Shown: in pieces, positions 43,748 through 54,764 of the stretch | Layout of the letters: every line of letters begins with the position of its first letter | Numbering within the stretch: position 1 is the stretch's first letter | Source: Phytophthora hibernalis | Lineage: Eukaryota > Oomycota > Peronosporomycetes > Peronosporales > Peronosporaceae | Length of the DNA stretch: 64,000 nucleotides | NCBI GenBank assembly: GCA_012656075.1 | Contig: JAAKBF010000179.1 | Coordinates: 59,071 to 123,070, forward strand | Reading direction: 5' to 3' | Notes under the pieces: model-generated | Seen by the model: the letters and a program-made list of their open reading frames with translations, nothing else | Databases searched by the model: none | Told to the model about the DNA's origin: nothing | Translations under genes and position numbers: made by a program

Positions 43748-45875
43748 ATGATGGGATTTCGTATGCGTTTTCACAGTATAGCTCCATTTTGTGCGGTGGG
43801 CAATGATGCGCACGGGTATCTCTCGACGGTGCGTGCTCTCGACGCCGATATCTCGCGCCCTACTGCCTCTCCGATGCTGATTCTTGCGTGGTCATGTACG
43901 TACAGGTCTTGCACTATTGCAGCCAATTCAGTATGGCGTAATTCGTCCGTGCGGAGCGTCAGTGACTGGTGCAGAAAGACGCTTTTGGCCGCCTCAGAGG
44001 CATTGGAACGTGGCGACGTCTCGGCCGTCCAGCTCACGCAGGCCTGCATCCAGCAGGTGGAGAGCACGCGTAGCTTCAACATGTTCGTGTCCACGGACTT
44101 TGAGCGCGCGTTGCAGCTGGCCAAGGCGTCGGACGAGCGGCGTACAGCAGGCCAAGCTCTGGGACTGCTGGACGGCATCCCCGTGGGCGTCAAGGACCTC
44201 TTCTGCATGGAGAACACGCCCACTACTGCAGCTTCCAAGATTCTGGAAGGATTCGTGTCACCCTACGAGTCTACAGCTACTCAGAGACTACTGGACCAGG
44301 GCGCGGTGCCTCTCGGGAAGCTCAACATGGACGAGTTCGCCATGGGCTCTGGTACAATCTACTCCAAGTTCGGCGCGACCATCAACCCATGGTCCAATGA
44401 TCTGGGGGATAAGGCGGTGGTTGCAGGTGGAAGCTCAGGCGGAAGCGCTGCGGCGGTTGCCTCGGGATGCTGCTTCGCGGCGCTCGGCTCGGATACTGGA
44501 GGCTCCGTCCGTCAGGTGAGAGGGTTGTAGGATGGGGAGTTGGTTGGTAGGGCTAATGTGGCTGACTTTGGTGCTAGCCTGCTGCGTACTGCGGTGTTGT
44601 CGGACTCAAGCCGTCGTACGGACGCGTGTCGCGCCATGGCATGATTTCGTACGCGAGTTCTCTGGATACGCCGGGTATTTTCGCCAGATCTGTCGGGTGA
44701 GTGAGATGAAAGAGCGTTGGGTGAGGCTTGCACTAACGACAGTTGTGTAGTGACGCCACTGTTGTACTCAAGGCCATTGCAGGACCCGATCACATGGATT
44801 CAACCTGTATGACCGATGCGTTGCCTGAAAACTGGGTAAGTTGCTGCTACTTGCTGTAATTTTTGATGAGACCCAGAAGCATCTAACTTTTTCATGTCAA
44901 TCGCTTCTGTAGTGCTTAGAGACGATTGAGGCATCACAGCAGTCAAAGGAGGTGGATCTAACTGGCGTTCGCGTGGGTGTGCCCGCGGAATATTTCGTTG
45001 AAGAGCTGCCTGAGGAAATCATGAGTGTCTGGGACAAGGGCGTAGCATGGCTTCGTGAAGCAGGCGCTCAAGTTGTTAGCGTTTCACTTCCGACAACGAA
45101 GCTCTGTCTCCCGGCGTACTACATTCTGGCTTGTGCTGAAGCATCTTCGAATCTGTCTCGCTACGACGGTGTTCGCTATGGATACCGGTACGTACATAAC
45201 TCCTGTCTGTTTAGCTTTGGACAAGATAATACGTTACTGATCTTCTGATGTACCCCCTAGAGCGAAGGATATCGCGCTGGAGACACAGGAGGATCAGTCA
45301 GATGCTCTCCATGACTTGTATTGCAGAACTCGATCGGAGGGTTTTGGAGAAGAAGTGCAGGTGGGTGAAAGTTTTCAGCGTACTCACCAGGCATGGCATA
45401 TGAATTGAAGGACTGACGAATGCCATTTTTGTCCTGTCTTGCCTTCCAGCGCCGTATCCTTTCTGGAACTTTCGTGCTGTCCGCTGGTGCAATGAGCGAC
45501 TATTACGAACGTGGTGTGATTCTGCGCGAGCGCATTCGACAGGACTTCCAGCGAGCGTTCCAAGAGCAAGGCGTTGACGTCTTGCTCACTCCTACAACAC
45601 CGTCGGGACCATTCCCTGTCCACAACAAACAGGCGAAGGAGGACCCGGTCAGCATGTATTTGAACGACGTTATGACAGTGCCAGCGAATATGGCAGGTGT
45701 CCCCTCCATCTCCCTTCCAGCAGCGCTGACGAGCGATGGGGACTACCCGCTTGGGCTCCAGCTCATGGGTGCTCGCAAGACAGAGGAACGTTTGCTACAG
45801 GTAGCAAACGCTCTCGAACAACGCGCCAATTTCGCTAATCATGTCCCTGCTCGCGTGTACAAAACGGAGAGATGA
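43748..45875 (+). CDS. GatA: Glutamyl-tRNA(Gln) amidotransferase subunit A, organellar type
   Basis: Six exons, all in phase with GT-AG ends: 43748-44515, 44578-44696, 44751-44835, 44913-45187, 45261-45360, 45450-45875 (590 residues from the first ATG). The amidase signature is clear: GVKDLF with catalytic Lys, NMDEFAMGSGTIYS, GGSSGGSAAAVASG with the Ser of the Ser-cisSer-Lys triad, and SDTGGSVRQ. The end GYPLGLQLMG-like block reads YPLGLQLMGARKTEE. GatA hydrolyses glutamine and feeds ammonia to the transamidation of Glu-tRNA(Gln), here presumably in mitochondria. The family is normally about 490 residues, so the roughly 75 residues before DWCRKTLLAASEALE are probably presequence; an ATG at 43877 (MLILAWS) is a good alternative start. 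Confidence 0.9.
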
Positions 45876-46642
45876 GCTTTAGGTTCGTGTGATAGAGTAC
45901 CAGCGGATCGGTAAGCCTAACACTGCAATGATGCTGTGCAGAAATTCTACATTGGTGTTGTGACTTTATTCTAACCGCGATTGCCTTTAGTTCATGTGTT
46001 CTTGCTACTGCACATTTTACAGATCAAGTTCCTTCCCCAAGAAGTTCCGCCTCGCGAGCTCGTGATGGAATCCAACATGGTTAATAGTACAGCCAGTGTC
46101 ATTTCACCCAGCAACACCAACATCGATGGCGGACACTGTGACGTTGCAGAGTGGGTCGAATGGGTCCAGGATGTTTCGTCTAAGAAATGCTTTTCAGACT
46201 ACTCGGTCAACTTCGGCATTCATCGTTTTCGAGCAGCGCCTGGGTCGCTGATAAGCGCCTTTCTCGGTGTCATACTGCCATTTGCTCACGAAGAAATTTA
46301 ATTAAATGGACACCAAAGAAACAAATGCTGGACGAATACAGTAGGATCTCCGGTGGCCTCACTGCGTAACTTGTGAAGCTGTTGGACGTACCCCAGTATT
46401 GTGGTCGCAGTTGCCCAGTGACAAAATGGAGTGTTTATAACGAAAATCGACGCAGTTATGTCGTGATGGTGGCTATTGGCGTGTGGGCTACTTGAGATTT
46501 TAGGGAAAACTTCGTCCGATGATTTTCTTGGATGACCTTCTTGAAGACGTGGACGATTCAGATAGTACTTGTACGTACTATTTGGACGCAAATTGCAATC
46601 TGCATTATGGATCGCTGCCTGTGCGCACATACCAACCGGTAA
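45876..46642. other. Intergenic region without a supported gene
   Basis: A short open frame at 46063-46301 (plus) has no recognised content and no codon bias I can defend. GatA ends on the left and the GH1 gene ends on the right, so this is a convergent tail-to-tail spacer. Confidence 0.4.
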
Positions 46643-48290
46643 CTACAAATACGTCAGCCACTTCTCGTCTTCCGGCTCTGCCTCGAAACAGCCCGTTGTC
46701 GCCAACCCAGCATACCACTTCGCCGCCGTACGCGCGGTACGGTTCAAATACGTTGACGGAACAGAGTACACGTCCTTCTCACCGATATTATCCGGAAAGT
46801 CCACGTAGTACAGACCGTAGCGAGGAGCGTACGACCCCCACTCGTAGTTGTCCACGAAACTCCACGCCGTGTAGCCGATGATGGGGATGTTCTCCTCGTA
46901 GATGGCATGATGCACCATTTCGAGGTGCGTGCGGTAGTACCAAAGTTGATCCTGGTTGTCGATGGTTTCATTACCACACCAGCCGTTCTCCGTCAAAAGC
47001 ATATCAGTGCTCGTGTCGTAGGCGTTTGCCCAACGGATGTAGGCCATGTAGCTTGGTGGGAACCCGGAGTGATCCGTGCAACTCGTGGGGTTAGCAAGAC
47101 TTCCAGATCCAATGACAGAATCGGCGTGCACTTGAGTGTTGTCAACGCCCATGTCAGCGTAGAATCCGTCGGCAAGACTTGAGCAATTTGTCTCCGAGTG
47201 CTCCGAATCACAAAAGGTGATCAAGTTGGAGAAGTAGTGGTTGATCATGATGAGGTCGTACGACCCCTTTACAAGTTCCGCTTGTTCGTCAGTAAAATTT
47301 GGCAGGCGGTTTCCAACACGCTCGCGCATCATGGGTGGGTAGTCTCCAGTGGCTAATGGAGCGAGGAACCAGCCCGAGTTGAACTGGTTAAAGCGCTCGG
47401 TTGCTTCTAAGTCTGCATCATCTGTATCATCGTACGGAATGCCGAATCCAGATAGAACGAGACCAATACGAGCGTCACTCTGGACGGTGCCTTGGTCTTG
47501 GAGGCTTCGGAAGAGAGCAACCATTTCAGCGTGAGCAAGTAACAGATTGTGTGCTGCCTCGTACTCATCACTGTCACTGTAGATATAGAAGATGTACATG
47601 TACGAAAGCGGTTCATTGACCGTCGACCAGTACTTCACCTGCTGGCCGAACTCAGTGAAGATCAGCTCCGCATAGTCCTTGAAATGGTCGATGATCGACG
47701 TGTTCAGGAAATCTCCGGCCGAGTACAGTTCCAGAGGCATATCCCAATGGAACAAGGTGAGCAGGGGTTCGATGCCACTTACAATGAGGCCATCTACCAA
47801 TGAGTGGTAGAAGGCGAGTCCTTCAGGGTTTGGCTGCATACGTTGAAGAGTGTTGTTCCAGGTCATGGCACGCGACCACGAGATGGAGAAGCGCATCGAT
47901 CTGTAGCCGTCGTTCTGCATAGTGTTGATGTAGTCCTTGTAGCGGTGGAAGAAGTCGTCGGCGACGTTGGCACAGTTAGGGAACGAGTCGGAACCACAGA
48001 TATCATCCCAGACGCTCGGTGTACGACCAGTTTCGTTCACAGCACCTTCGACTTGGTAGGAAGCCGTTGCCGAACCAAAGAGGAAATTGGAGGGAAGCAC
48101 TTGGTCGTGGAGTTGAGACTACTGGAGGATGTCGAAGTCTGGACTGCGGTGCTTCCGGAGGAGGAGTCGAGCTCACACTTGAGCTACCCGTCGTTGTTGC
48201 GGTAGCATCACCACAGGTTTCGCCGGCGGTGACGACTGCAGTGCACCAATATAGTACCACCGCGATAATGTGGAGGCCAAAGCGAACCAT
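46643..48290 (-). CDS. Secreted glycoside hydrolase family 1 beta-glucosidase
   Basis: Two exons, 48290-48177 and 48118-46643, split by a 58-nt intron (GTGAGC...AGTAG), encode 529 residues. The N-terminus MVRFGLHIIAVVLYWCTAVVTA is a signal peptide (given here as about 22 residues), followed by a Thr/Ser linker. The GH1 barrel opens with FLFGSATASYQVEGA. The acid/base glutamate is in WSTVNEPLSY (Glu 207) and the nucleophile in LLTENGWCGN (Glu 415). The final WSFVDNYEWGSYAPRYGLY block binds the glucose unit. All catalytic parts are present, so it should be active on beta-glucosides outside the cell, for example cellobiose or plant glucosides. GH1 family membership is certain; the substrate is inferred. 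Confidence 0.92.
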
Positions 48291-48791
48291 TTCAATCGTC
48301 AAGAAGTCTTGAGATCACGATATCGAGTCACGAAGACTTGAGGTAGGCGTTGGTAGCTGCTGACAAATACCGAAGTGAGCTCTTCAGTGCTGCACGACTG
48401 CTTCCTGTACAGTACCAGAACGGCTAAACATGAGTCCGCAAAGCTTACGCGGCCAACGTTCAACGTGTACATGTACTTGACAACTTCAAGACCGCCGTCT
48501 GGAACGTGGTTGAACCTTGCAAGTCCCCACGTGATACCTAGACTTTTTTTCAAGTTGAGCTCTAACTTACTTGAGCTGATCAACGCATTGGATTCCTTCC
48601 CGTGGTCACGCCAGCTAAGATGGGTTACAACCACGAATATGTCCGACATAGTTGAAGCTCACTTGGTACAGTACTGTACTGTATCCGTAGCGCGACTAGC
48701 GTTTTCTGCTTGGACCAACTTCAGCTTGGTGCAACACCGGCATACCGGTATCTTTCTCGACACACGCAAAGTTCAGTTTTCAAGCCGAAAA

Positions 48792-50280
48792 ATGACGGAA
48801 ATGCTGCTATGCGCGACGTTAGTGTTACTGGTCGCGCTGGGATCTCTCCCCGCACTACAGCCTTCGGTCCTTCACGACGGGACCGAGGACCTCTATTCAC
48901 CACCTCAGAGGTGGTGCGCACTCTGGACAGCGATAGCTTTGACGCTATGCTCAACGACACGAAAACCGTTTGGCTCGTGGACTTTTACTCGCCTTGGTGT
49001 CCTCACTGCCGCCAATTCGGTCCTCAATGGGAAGAAGTGGCCAGCGTCTACGCTCAAGTGGCTACAATTCAATTGGGAGCTGTGGATTGCACGAAACAGA
49101 ACGAGGTGTGCGACCGAGAGGACGTCCACTCGTACCCTGGAGTCAAGATGTACCATGTACCCCCGAAGCGGAAGAGGCCGTGACGATGCCCCATGCAGGG
49201 CACGTGTATGCCAGACAAGTAGCCAAATGGATCGAAGAGACGTTGAAGGAGAATGACATGCAGTCGGGGGTGGACATTGACAAAGTGTATCCTCCTCGGA
49301 ATAACGGTCTGGAGCTCAAGAAGAAGGAGTTTAAGTTCGGAGACCCCGTGGAGCCAACGCTCGACGATCGGTCGGTGGATGTTCAGCTGAAAAGACTGAA
49401 GGATGCAGGAACCACGGCGTTGCTTACGTTTGAGGACGGATTTTCATGGGCACGACGGTGCTGGAGGGGAACGGTATGAAGCTGCGGTGACGTGGGTGCG
49501 GACGCTGGCGGCTGCCTTTCCGATGAAGACGAACCGTGCAGCGTTTGCATTGCTGGTGGATGAAATGAAGCAGCAAAAGAGATGGAAACAGACAGAATGG
49601 AGGGAACTGTTGGAGAAGTGGAAGGTTACGGCGAATACCGTGAGTTACCCGGTGAACTTGTTCGCAAACAAGGATGATTTGGTCTTATGCACAACGTTTA
49701 CATGCGGACTTTGGACACTGTTCCATAGTATTACGGTTAGTGACGTGAAGGCGTTGACAACTCAGGAGCAGTGGAGACCGAGTGAAATCATGGCAGCTAT
49801 TCGGCTCGTCGTGAAACATTTTTCGGCTGCGAGGAGTGCAAACAACACTTTTTGACGGCGAATCCTGAGAGTCTGATTAGAAAGCTGGCGCTGAGGGATG
49901 ACGATGGTCCTCATGCGGTTGCGTTTTGGATCTGGACCATGCACAATACGGTGAATAAGGTCCTTAGCAAGTCAATGTGGCCGACGAAACTATCCTGCCC
50001 GAACTGCTACGTTGTTAACGATCAGCCGCTGTCATTGAACCCAGCGCAGCTGAATGAAGAAGACATCGTCGCGTACACCAGAAAGGTGTACAAGGTTGAG
50101 GACGGGCTCCAACAAGAACAACACATTGGAACTGGAGCTAAATCGTGGCTCTCGATGGACAGTTTTACTTCGATGACCGCCTTCGTTTTTGTTATCGCCA
50201 TCTTCGCCACATTATTCAAGCAACACAAACATCGTCTAATCGGTATCAAAGCGATGAAAACGCGGGATCACGTCGCATAG
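48792..50280 (+). CDS. Thioredoxin plus Erv/ALR sulfhydryl oxidase (QSOX-like), copy 1
   Basis: The start MTEMLLCATLVLLVAL is a signal peptide. A thioredoxin domain follows with WLVDFYSPWCPHCRQF (CPHC redox pair) and GAVDCTKQNEVC, and a cis-Pro region YPGVKMYHVP. The second half is an Erv/ALR domain: TCGLWTLFHSITVSD, the FGCEECKQHF redox pair (after repair), WIWTMHNTVNKVL and CPNCY. A membrane helix near the C-terminus (MTAFVFVIAIFATLF) is as in QSOX proteins. Five apparent shifts (48879, 49160, 49441, 49466, 49819) each lie in a homopolymer; restoring one base at each gives 1494 nt and 497 residues. The enzyme would make disulfides in secretory proteins using oxygen. Head of a three-gene array. 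Confidence 0.8.
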
Positions 50281-50411
50281 AGATAAAGTGTACAACCTGG
50301 ACAATACCGGTACATTCAGTAGATACCTTTAATGATCAAAGCATCAAGTGAAGCCATTTCAACATGGCTACATTTTCTTGTAGCAAAATAAAAGTCGACA
50401 CTAGTCGAACA

Positions 50412-51900
50412 ATGACCGCGATGACGTTGTCACTGCTCGTGTCCTTAGCGTCGCTCCTGCTGTCCACTGCGTCCGCCTTCTCTCTCCTAAAGCACGACAC
50501 AAGTCCTCTCTTCACCAAGTCGTTCCAGGTGCATTCGCTCAGCTCACAGAGCTACGACGCCATGCTGAACGACTCGGACGTCGTGTGGCTCGTGGACTAT
50601 TACGCTCCGTGGTGTCCCCACTGCCGCCACTTCGCCCCGGAATGGGAGCGAGTCGCCACCTTCTACGCTGCATCTGACCGAGTCAAAGTGGGGGCTGTGG
50701 ACTGTACCAAGAACAGTGAAATCTGTAACAACGAGGGCATTTTCGGGTATCCTGGGGTCAAGATGCACCATGTGCCTGCAGACGCAGAGAAGGGCCTCCT
50801 GATGCCCAGAGGCACGAGGAACAGTAAAGGAGTCATTGGCTGGGCTGAGAGGTTGATGGAGGAGCATGGGGTCAAGTCTGGTGTCAGTACGGAGGACATT
50901 GCGGTCCAGCTGAAGGTTCTGCGCAATGATAACGTCGCTGCAGATGGGAAAGATGAAGACACGCTCAAGGATCAGTCGTTGGAGATGAAGTACAAGCGTC
51001 TGTATGACGCGGGAATTGCAGCCATGTCGACGTTCCAGAACGGTTTCTTTATGGGGTCGAACGTGCTGGAAGGGAGAGGTATGAGGTGGCACTGATGTGG
51101 GTGGAAGCACTGGCGGCGACGTTCCCGTTGGAGAAGAACCGTGAGGTGCTGGTGATGTTAGTAGAGTCGATGAAGACGAGCAACCACTGGAACCATGCGG
51201 ACTGGAAAGTATTGATGAGTAAGTGGAAACAGGTTGCGAGTGAGAAGACGTTTCCAGTGAACTTGTTCGCGTCCAGTGACGACAAACGCTGGGCGGTCTG
51301 CAAGACGTACACGTGCGGGCTGTGGACGCTGTTCCACAGCATTTCGGTGAGTGATGTGGAGAAGACGTTGACGGTGGAGCCGTGGAAGCCGAGCAGAATT
51401 ATGGCAGCTATCAGACTTTATGTGAAGAATTTTTTCGGCTGTGAGGAGTGTCGAGAGCATTTCATATTGTCGAACCCGGAGAGCATCATCGATGAGTTAG
51501 CTGTTAGTGACAGCGAGGGCCCTCACGCTGTGGTCATGTGGATATGGAAAATGCACAATACGGTGAACAAAGTGCTCAAGAAGGACCTATGGCCGTCGAA
51601 CAGGGAGTGCCCGATTTGCTACGTTGAAAACGGGGAGCCTATATCGCTGGACCCGGTGCGACTTCATGAAGACGAGATCGTGGCGTATGTCACCAGTGCC
51701 TACAGTCACGAGGAGGAGGATATGTATGCCATGGACGCTGCTCATAACGGCACGCTCGTCGCTCTGTGGTCACCAATGGAGAGTTTCAGCGCGCTGGCGA
51801 TGGTAGGGGATTCTTCGTGCTGCTTGCTTTCGCGTACAAGACCAGGAGGTACCGCACCCCAAACCGGAAGGTGCTCTTGACGCGAGATCATACTGCATAG
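50412..51900 (+). CDS. Thioredoxin plus Erv/ALR sulfhydryl oxidase (QSOX-like), copy 2
   Basis: The signal-bearing ATG at 50412 (MTAMTLSLLVSLASLLL) is preferred over an in-frame ATG at 50364. Domains in order: thioredoxin with WLVDYYAPWCPHCRHF and GAVDCTKNSEIC; linker; Erv/ALR with TCGLWTLFHSISVSDVE, NFFGCEECREHF, WIWKMHNTVNKVL and CPICY; then a C-terminal membrane helix (GFFVLLAFAY in the repaired frame) and the tail KVLLTRDHTA that resembles copy 1 (MKTRDHVA). Two apparent shifts (G3 at 51072 and G4 at 51806) are repaired by one base each, giving 496 residues. This is the cleanest copy. Predicted job: oxidative folding in the ER or Golgi. Confidence 0.85.
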
Positions 51901-52235
51901 CCCCGTGTTAAAAGTGGTGAATACAAGCATTCCTAGTACAGTATAATCTTGCTTTTGCTCTTCATTGCGGTTTGCTGCACTTGTCCTGCATGAAATAACT
52001 CTATACATGCTCAAGTACAAATTGCCGTGCTTATTGGGTCGGGAATCATCAACAGCCCTGGACGCGATTGCTAGCGCTACAATCTGAGCGTACCATCTCC
52101 TCCCGATAAAGTGCGAATGGCGAGCTTCCAGCGTAGATACGCATTCGGCTTCAAGGACACGCTCGTCAGTCTCAAAAAGATGTCGGAAGTCCACGCGTCA
52201 GAACGCAATAAGAGACTCCACACCAATCTTGTATC

Positions 52236-52967
52236 ATGTCCGTCAAGACGCTAGCGTTGCTAGTATCAATGGTTGCATCAATGGTTACCGCCCGCCAGCC
52301 GCGAGACAACAGTCCACTTTTCACCACGGAACAATGTCAAGTACGCACACTCGACAGTGAAAGTTACGCCGCCATGCTGCAGGACACGAACGCCGTGTGG
52401 CTCGTGGACTACTACGCACCTTGGTGTCCGCACTGCCGTCAATTCGCTCCTGCGTGGGAGAAAGCAGCAGCTTTTACGCCGACAGAGTCAACGTTAACGT
52501 TGCAGCCGTCGACTGTACACAGCACAGCGACGTGTGCAACAAGGAAGGCATTCTGGGCTACCCGAGCATCAAGCTGTACCATGTGCCCTCTGACAGTCAA
52601 GAACCAATTAAAATGCACCCAAATAGTCGTAGAAATACCAACACAGTCATCGCCTGGGTGGAGCAGCAGATGGAACAGCACGGCACTGGAGAGTTGTCCC
52701 GAGTGCTACGAGAACGATGGCGAATCTTTGGATCTGAACCCTGCACGACTGCACGAAGAGGATATTCTGGCCTACGTGACGAGCGTCTTCGGCCACAAGG
52801 ACTCCGATCTCTTCTTCTTGGACGCTGCTTCCAATGACGTGTGGCCAGCTGCGCTGTCCTTGATGCAGCGGTACAGCTCGCTCACTATGGCAGCGGTGGC
52901 CTTTCTCATCATTCTTCCGTTCTCCCTGCGCTCCAAGAAGACCCTCAAGACCGAGAAGACCGACTAA
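52236..52967 (+). pseudogene. QSOX-like copy 3 lacking the Erv domain
   Basis: The start MSVKTLALLVSMVASMV is a signal peptide and the thioredoxin half is present (WLVDYYAPWCPHCRQF; after a shift at the TTTT run 52472-52475, AAVDCTQHSDVC and YPSIKLYHVP). The sequence then jumps near 52690 from the linker (WVEQQMEQHG) straight to the CPECY end and the C-terminal membrane helix (MAAVAFLIILPFSL). About 270 residues, including TCGLWTLFHS and FGCEEC, are deleted. The original frame is open throughout by chance, so an unrelated 243-residue product could be translated. Whether a thioredoxin-only membrane protein is made depends on the true base count at 52472 and on the junction phase; I lean to pseudogene. 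Confidence 0.65.
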
Positions 52968-53207
52968 CCTATCCGTAGTCATTGCAAACCCTCGTCGTCG
53001 CTGCATTAATCCAGCAAGAAGAGGCTTCATAAATAAAAATTAATCGAGACCACTTCAACATGGACTAACAATATGCCACACCAAAGGTTTCTAGCCCGGA
53101 TCGAAGGTTTCGTACTTAGAACAGGCATCGTTTCAAAATTGTAATTTACACCTTCATTATCAAAGTCTCAGCGTAGAGCACAAGTGTCAAAGGTGTCAAC
53201 TTCAAGT

Positions 53208-54215
53208 ATGGCAGCACGCCAAGCCGAGAAGAAGCTGCTGGTGGCTGCAGCCAAGAACGGACTGGCCATACCATGTGACTCGGACGCCACCAGTTTCCTG
53301 CTGGCGCACCCGCGAGGCGCGTACACGGCCGCTCGCACCGTACAGCAGACCAAGATCTTCGACTACGAGGCGCATATCCGTCGCCTGGGTGTGTTTTTAC
53401 TTGAAACTTACCAGAAAACAGTAAACTATTATTCTGACTAGTGTCTGGTGATAAATTACCGCAGTGGAGTCGACGGTTGCTATGCAGACGGAGAAGCAGC
53501 TCGTCCCAAGTACAGTGGAGAAGGAGCTGAGACCAAGAACGGAAGCTACGCTCAACGCTGCGATGCAGGCTTTCAAGACACAGTACGATGTGCAAAAAGA
53601 CCAGGAGTACAAGATCAATGTACTGGTGTGTCCTTCTGAGGAGGACGCTGTGGAAGGACAGGTGCTGGGAGACACAGACGTCTTCTGTCATGTGGGACTG
53701 CTTCCCCGCTACGCTCCGAGATGGTGAAGCTACAAGTGGCAGGGCTGCCGCGGCATAACGCTGCAGCCAAAGATTCGGCGTGGGTGAGGGAACGCAAAGC
53801 CATTTATGACGAGATGGTGCCGGACATGGAGGAAGTGATCCTCATGGACCCGACGACCCGGCACCTGGTGGAAGGTTCCCAGACCAATTTCTACGCCATT
53901 CAGGATGGAGCGGTCTATACGGCCGAGGACGGGATTTTGAAGGGGACGGTGAGGTCGCTCGTGCTAGAGGTTTGTGCGGAAAACGGCATTCCGGTCAAGC
54001 TCTCGCCTCCGACAGTGGATGATGTCGAGAAGTGGCAAGGTTGCTTTATCTCGAGCACGTCGAGGTTGGTGCTGGGCGCACGATCGCTGGAATATGAACA
54101 TCCAGGGAACAAGAAGGCGATGACGCGAACGTTCCCGCCACACCCGATCTTGGACCAAATTACGACTGCTGTTCGTAACTCGGTGATTGGCAAAAGCACC
54201 GAAGTATTCAAGTGA
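53208..54215 (+). CDS. Class IV PLP-dependent aminotransferase-like protein
   Basis: Exon 1 is 53208-53388 and exon 2 is 53465-54215 (76-nt intron, donor GTGTGT, acceptor CGCAG). One missing base at 53715-53716 splits the frame; with it the length is 933 nt, 310 residues. The family signature is in the second half: VEGSQTNFYAIQDGAVYTA, then EDGILKGTVRSLVLEVC, matching the PLP-binding S/T-N-x-F and G-x-x-R region of branched-chain and D-amino acid aminotransferases. AAAKDSAWVRERK holds the candidate Lys region. The N-terminus (YEAHIRRL) carries no signal. The reaction is transfer of an amino group with pyridoxal phosphate; the substrate is not evident. Its stop overlaps an opposite-strand reading frame. 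Confidence 0.75.
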
Positions 54216-54528
54216 TTTCATCAGGCGCTGGCTGAGCTTCCTCGTTACTAGTCCCCGTCATAACGATTCCATCGTCTCCTTCAGCCTGATTTCCAAGTAC
54301 AGCTTCGTTTGTAGAAATGAAGGTACCGTTTCCCGCGGTTTGATCGATAGCATCTTGCGTTTGCTCATCTTGTTGTCCCCATGCCTGTACAGTGAGCTGT
54401 GAACAATCTCTTCGCTCTCGTAAACTTTCCTGCCGTTTTGCCTGGCGTTTTCTCATCACGAGGTAAGCATCTTTTGCGAGCACAAACTCATGTCGCTCAA
54501 AGTACCGGTCTCCAACTTCGCGCCACGT
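54208..54528 (-). CDS. Orphan 3' exon of an unrecognised gene
   Basis: On minus, after a plausible acceptor (CCCACAG at 54529-54535) a frame of 106 codons reads WREVGDRYFERHEFVLAKD, then a Lys/Arg-rich helix (VMRKRQAKRQESLRER) and an acidic, Gln/Thr-rich end, stop at 54208. No start or upstream exon can be found; the sequence upstream is soon replaced by the Crypton. It overlaps the aminotransferase stop by 8 bases tail to tail. I do not know the protein; it may be a truncated gene or a chance frame. Confidence 0.35.
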   Translation of the reverse strand, partial: TWREVGDRYFERHEFVLAKDAYLVMRKRQAKRQESLRERRDCSQLTVQAWGQQDEQTQDAIDQTAGNGTFISTNEAVLGNQAEGDDGIVMTGTSNEEAQPAPDEIT

Positions 54529-54764
54529 CTGTGGGCTTTATGGATGAATAACAATGTCTCTCCGACCAAACTTCATCTTTGTATGGTACATATTAGCCAA
54601 TGAGATTGGTCTTTAATTCGTTTTTGGCCAATAAAAACCATCTCTATGTTTTTGGCGAATCGAATCACGTCAACGATTTTATTTTATCCAATAAAAATAC
54701 GATTTTACGTTGCAGTCGGAAGCTGAGCGATTCCGCCATATCTGGTCGGAGATGACGCCCAGAT

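Noticed and set aside
45361..45449. GatA intron 5 as retained coding sequence
   Set aside because: The GTGGGT donor, the TTGCCTTCCAG acceptor and phase continuity to RRILSGTFVLSAG support splicing.
49466..49485. Programmed -1 frameshift signal in QSOX copy 1
   Set aside because: No canonical slippery heptamer, and a missing G in the adjacent run explains the break as well as all others nearby; kept only as a secondary possibility in the findings.
53146..53691. 181-codon minus frame opposite the aminotransferase
   Set aside because: Antisense shadow of exons 1 and 2, and it reads through the intron.
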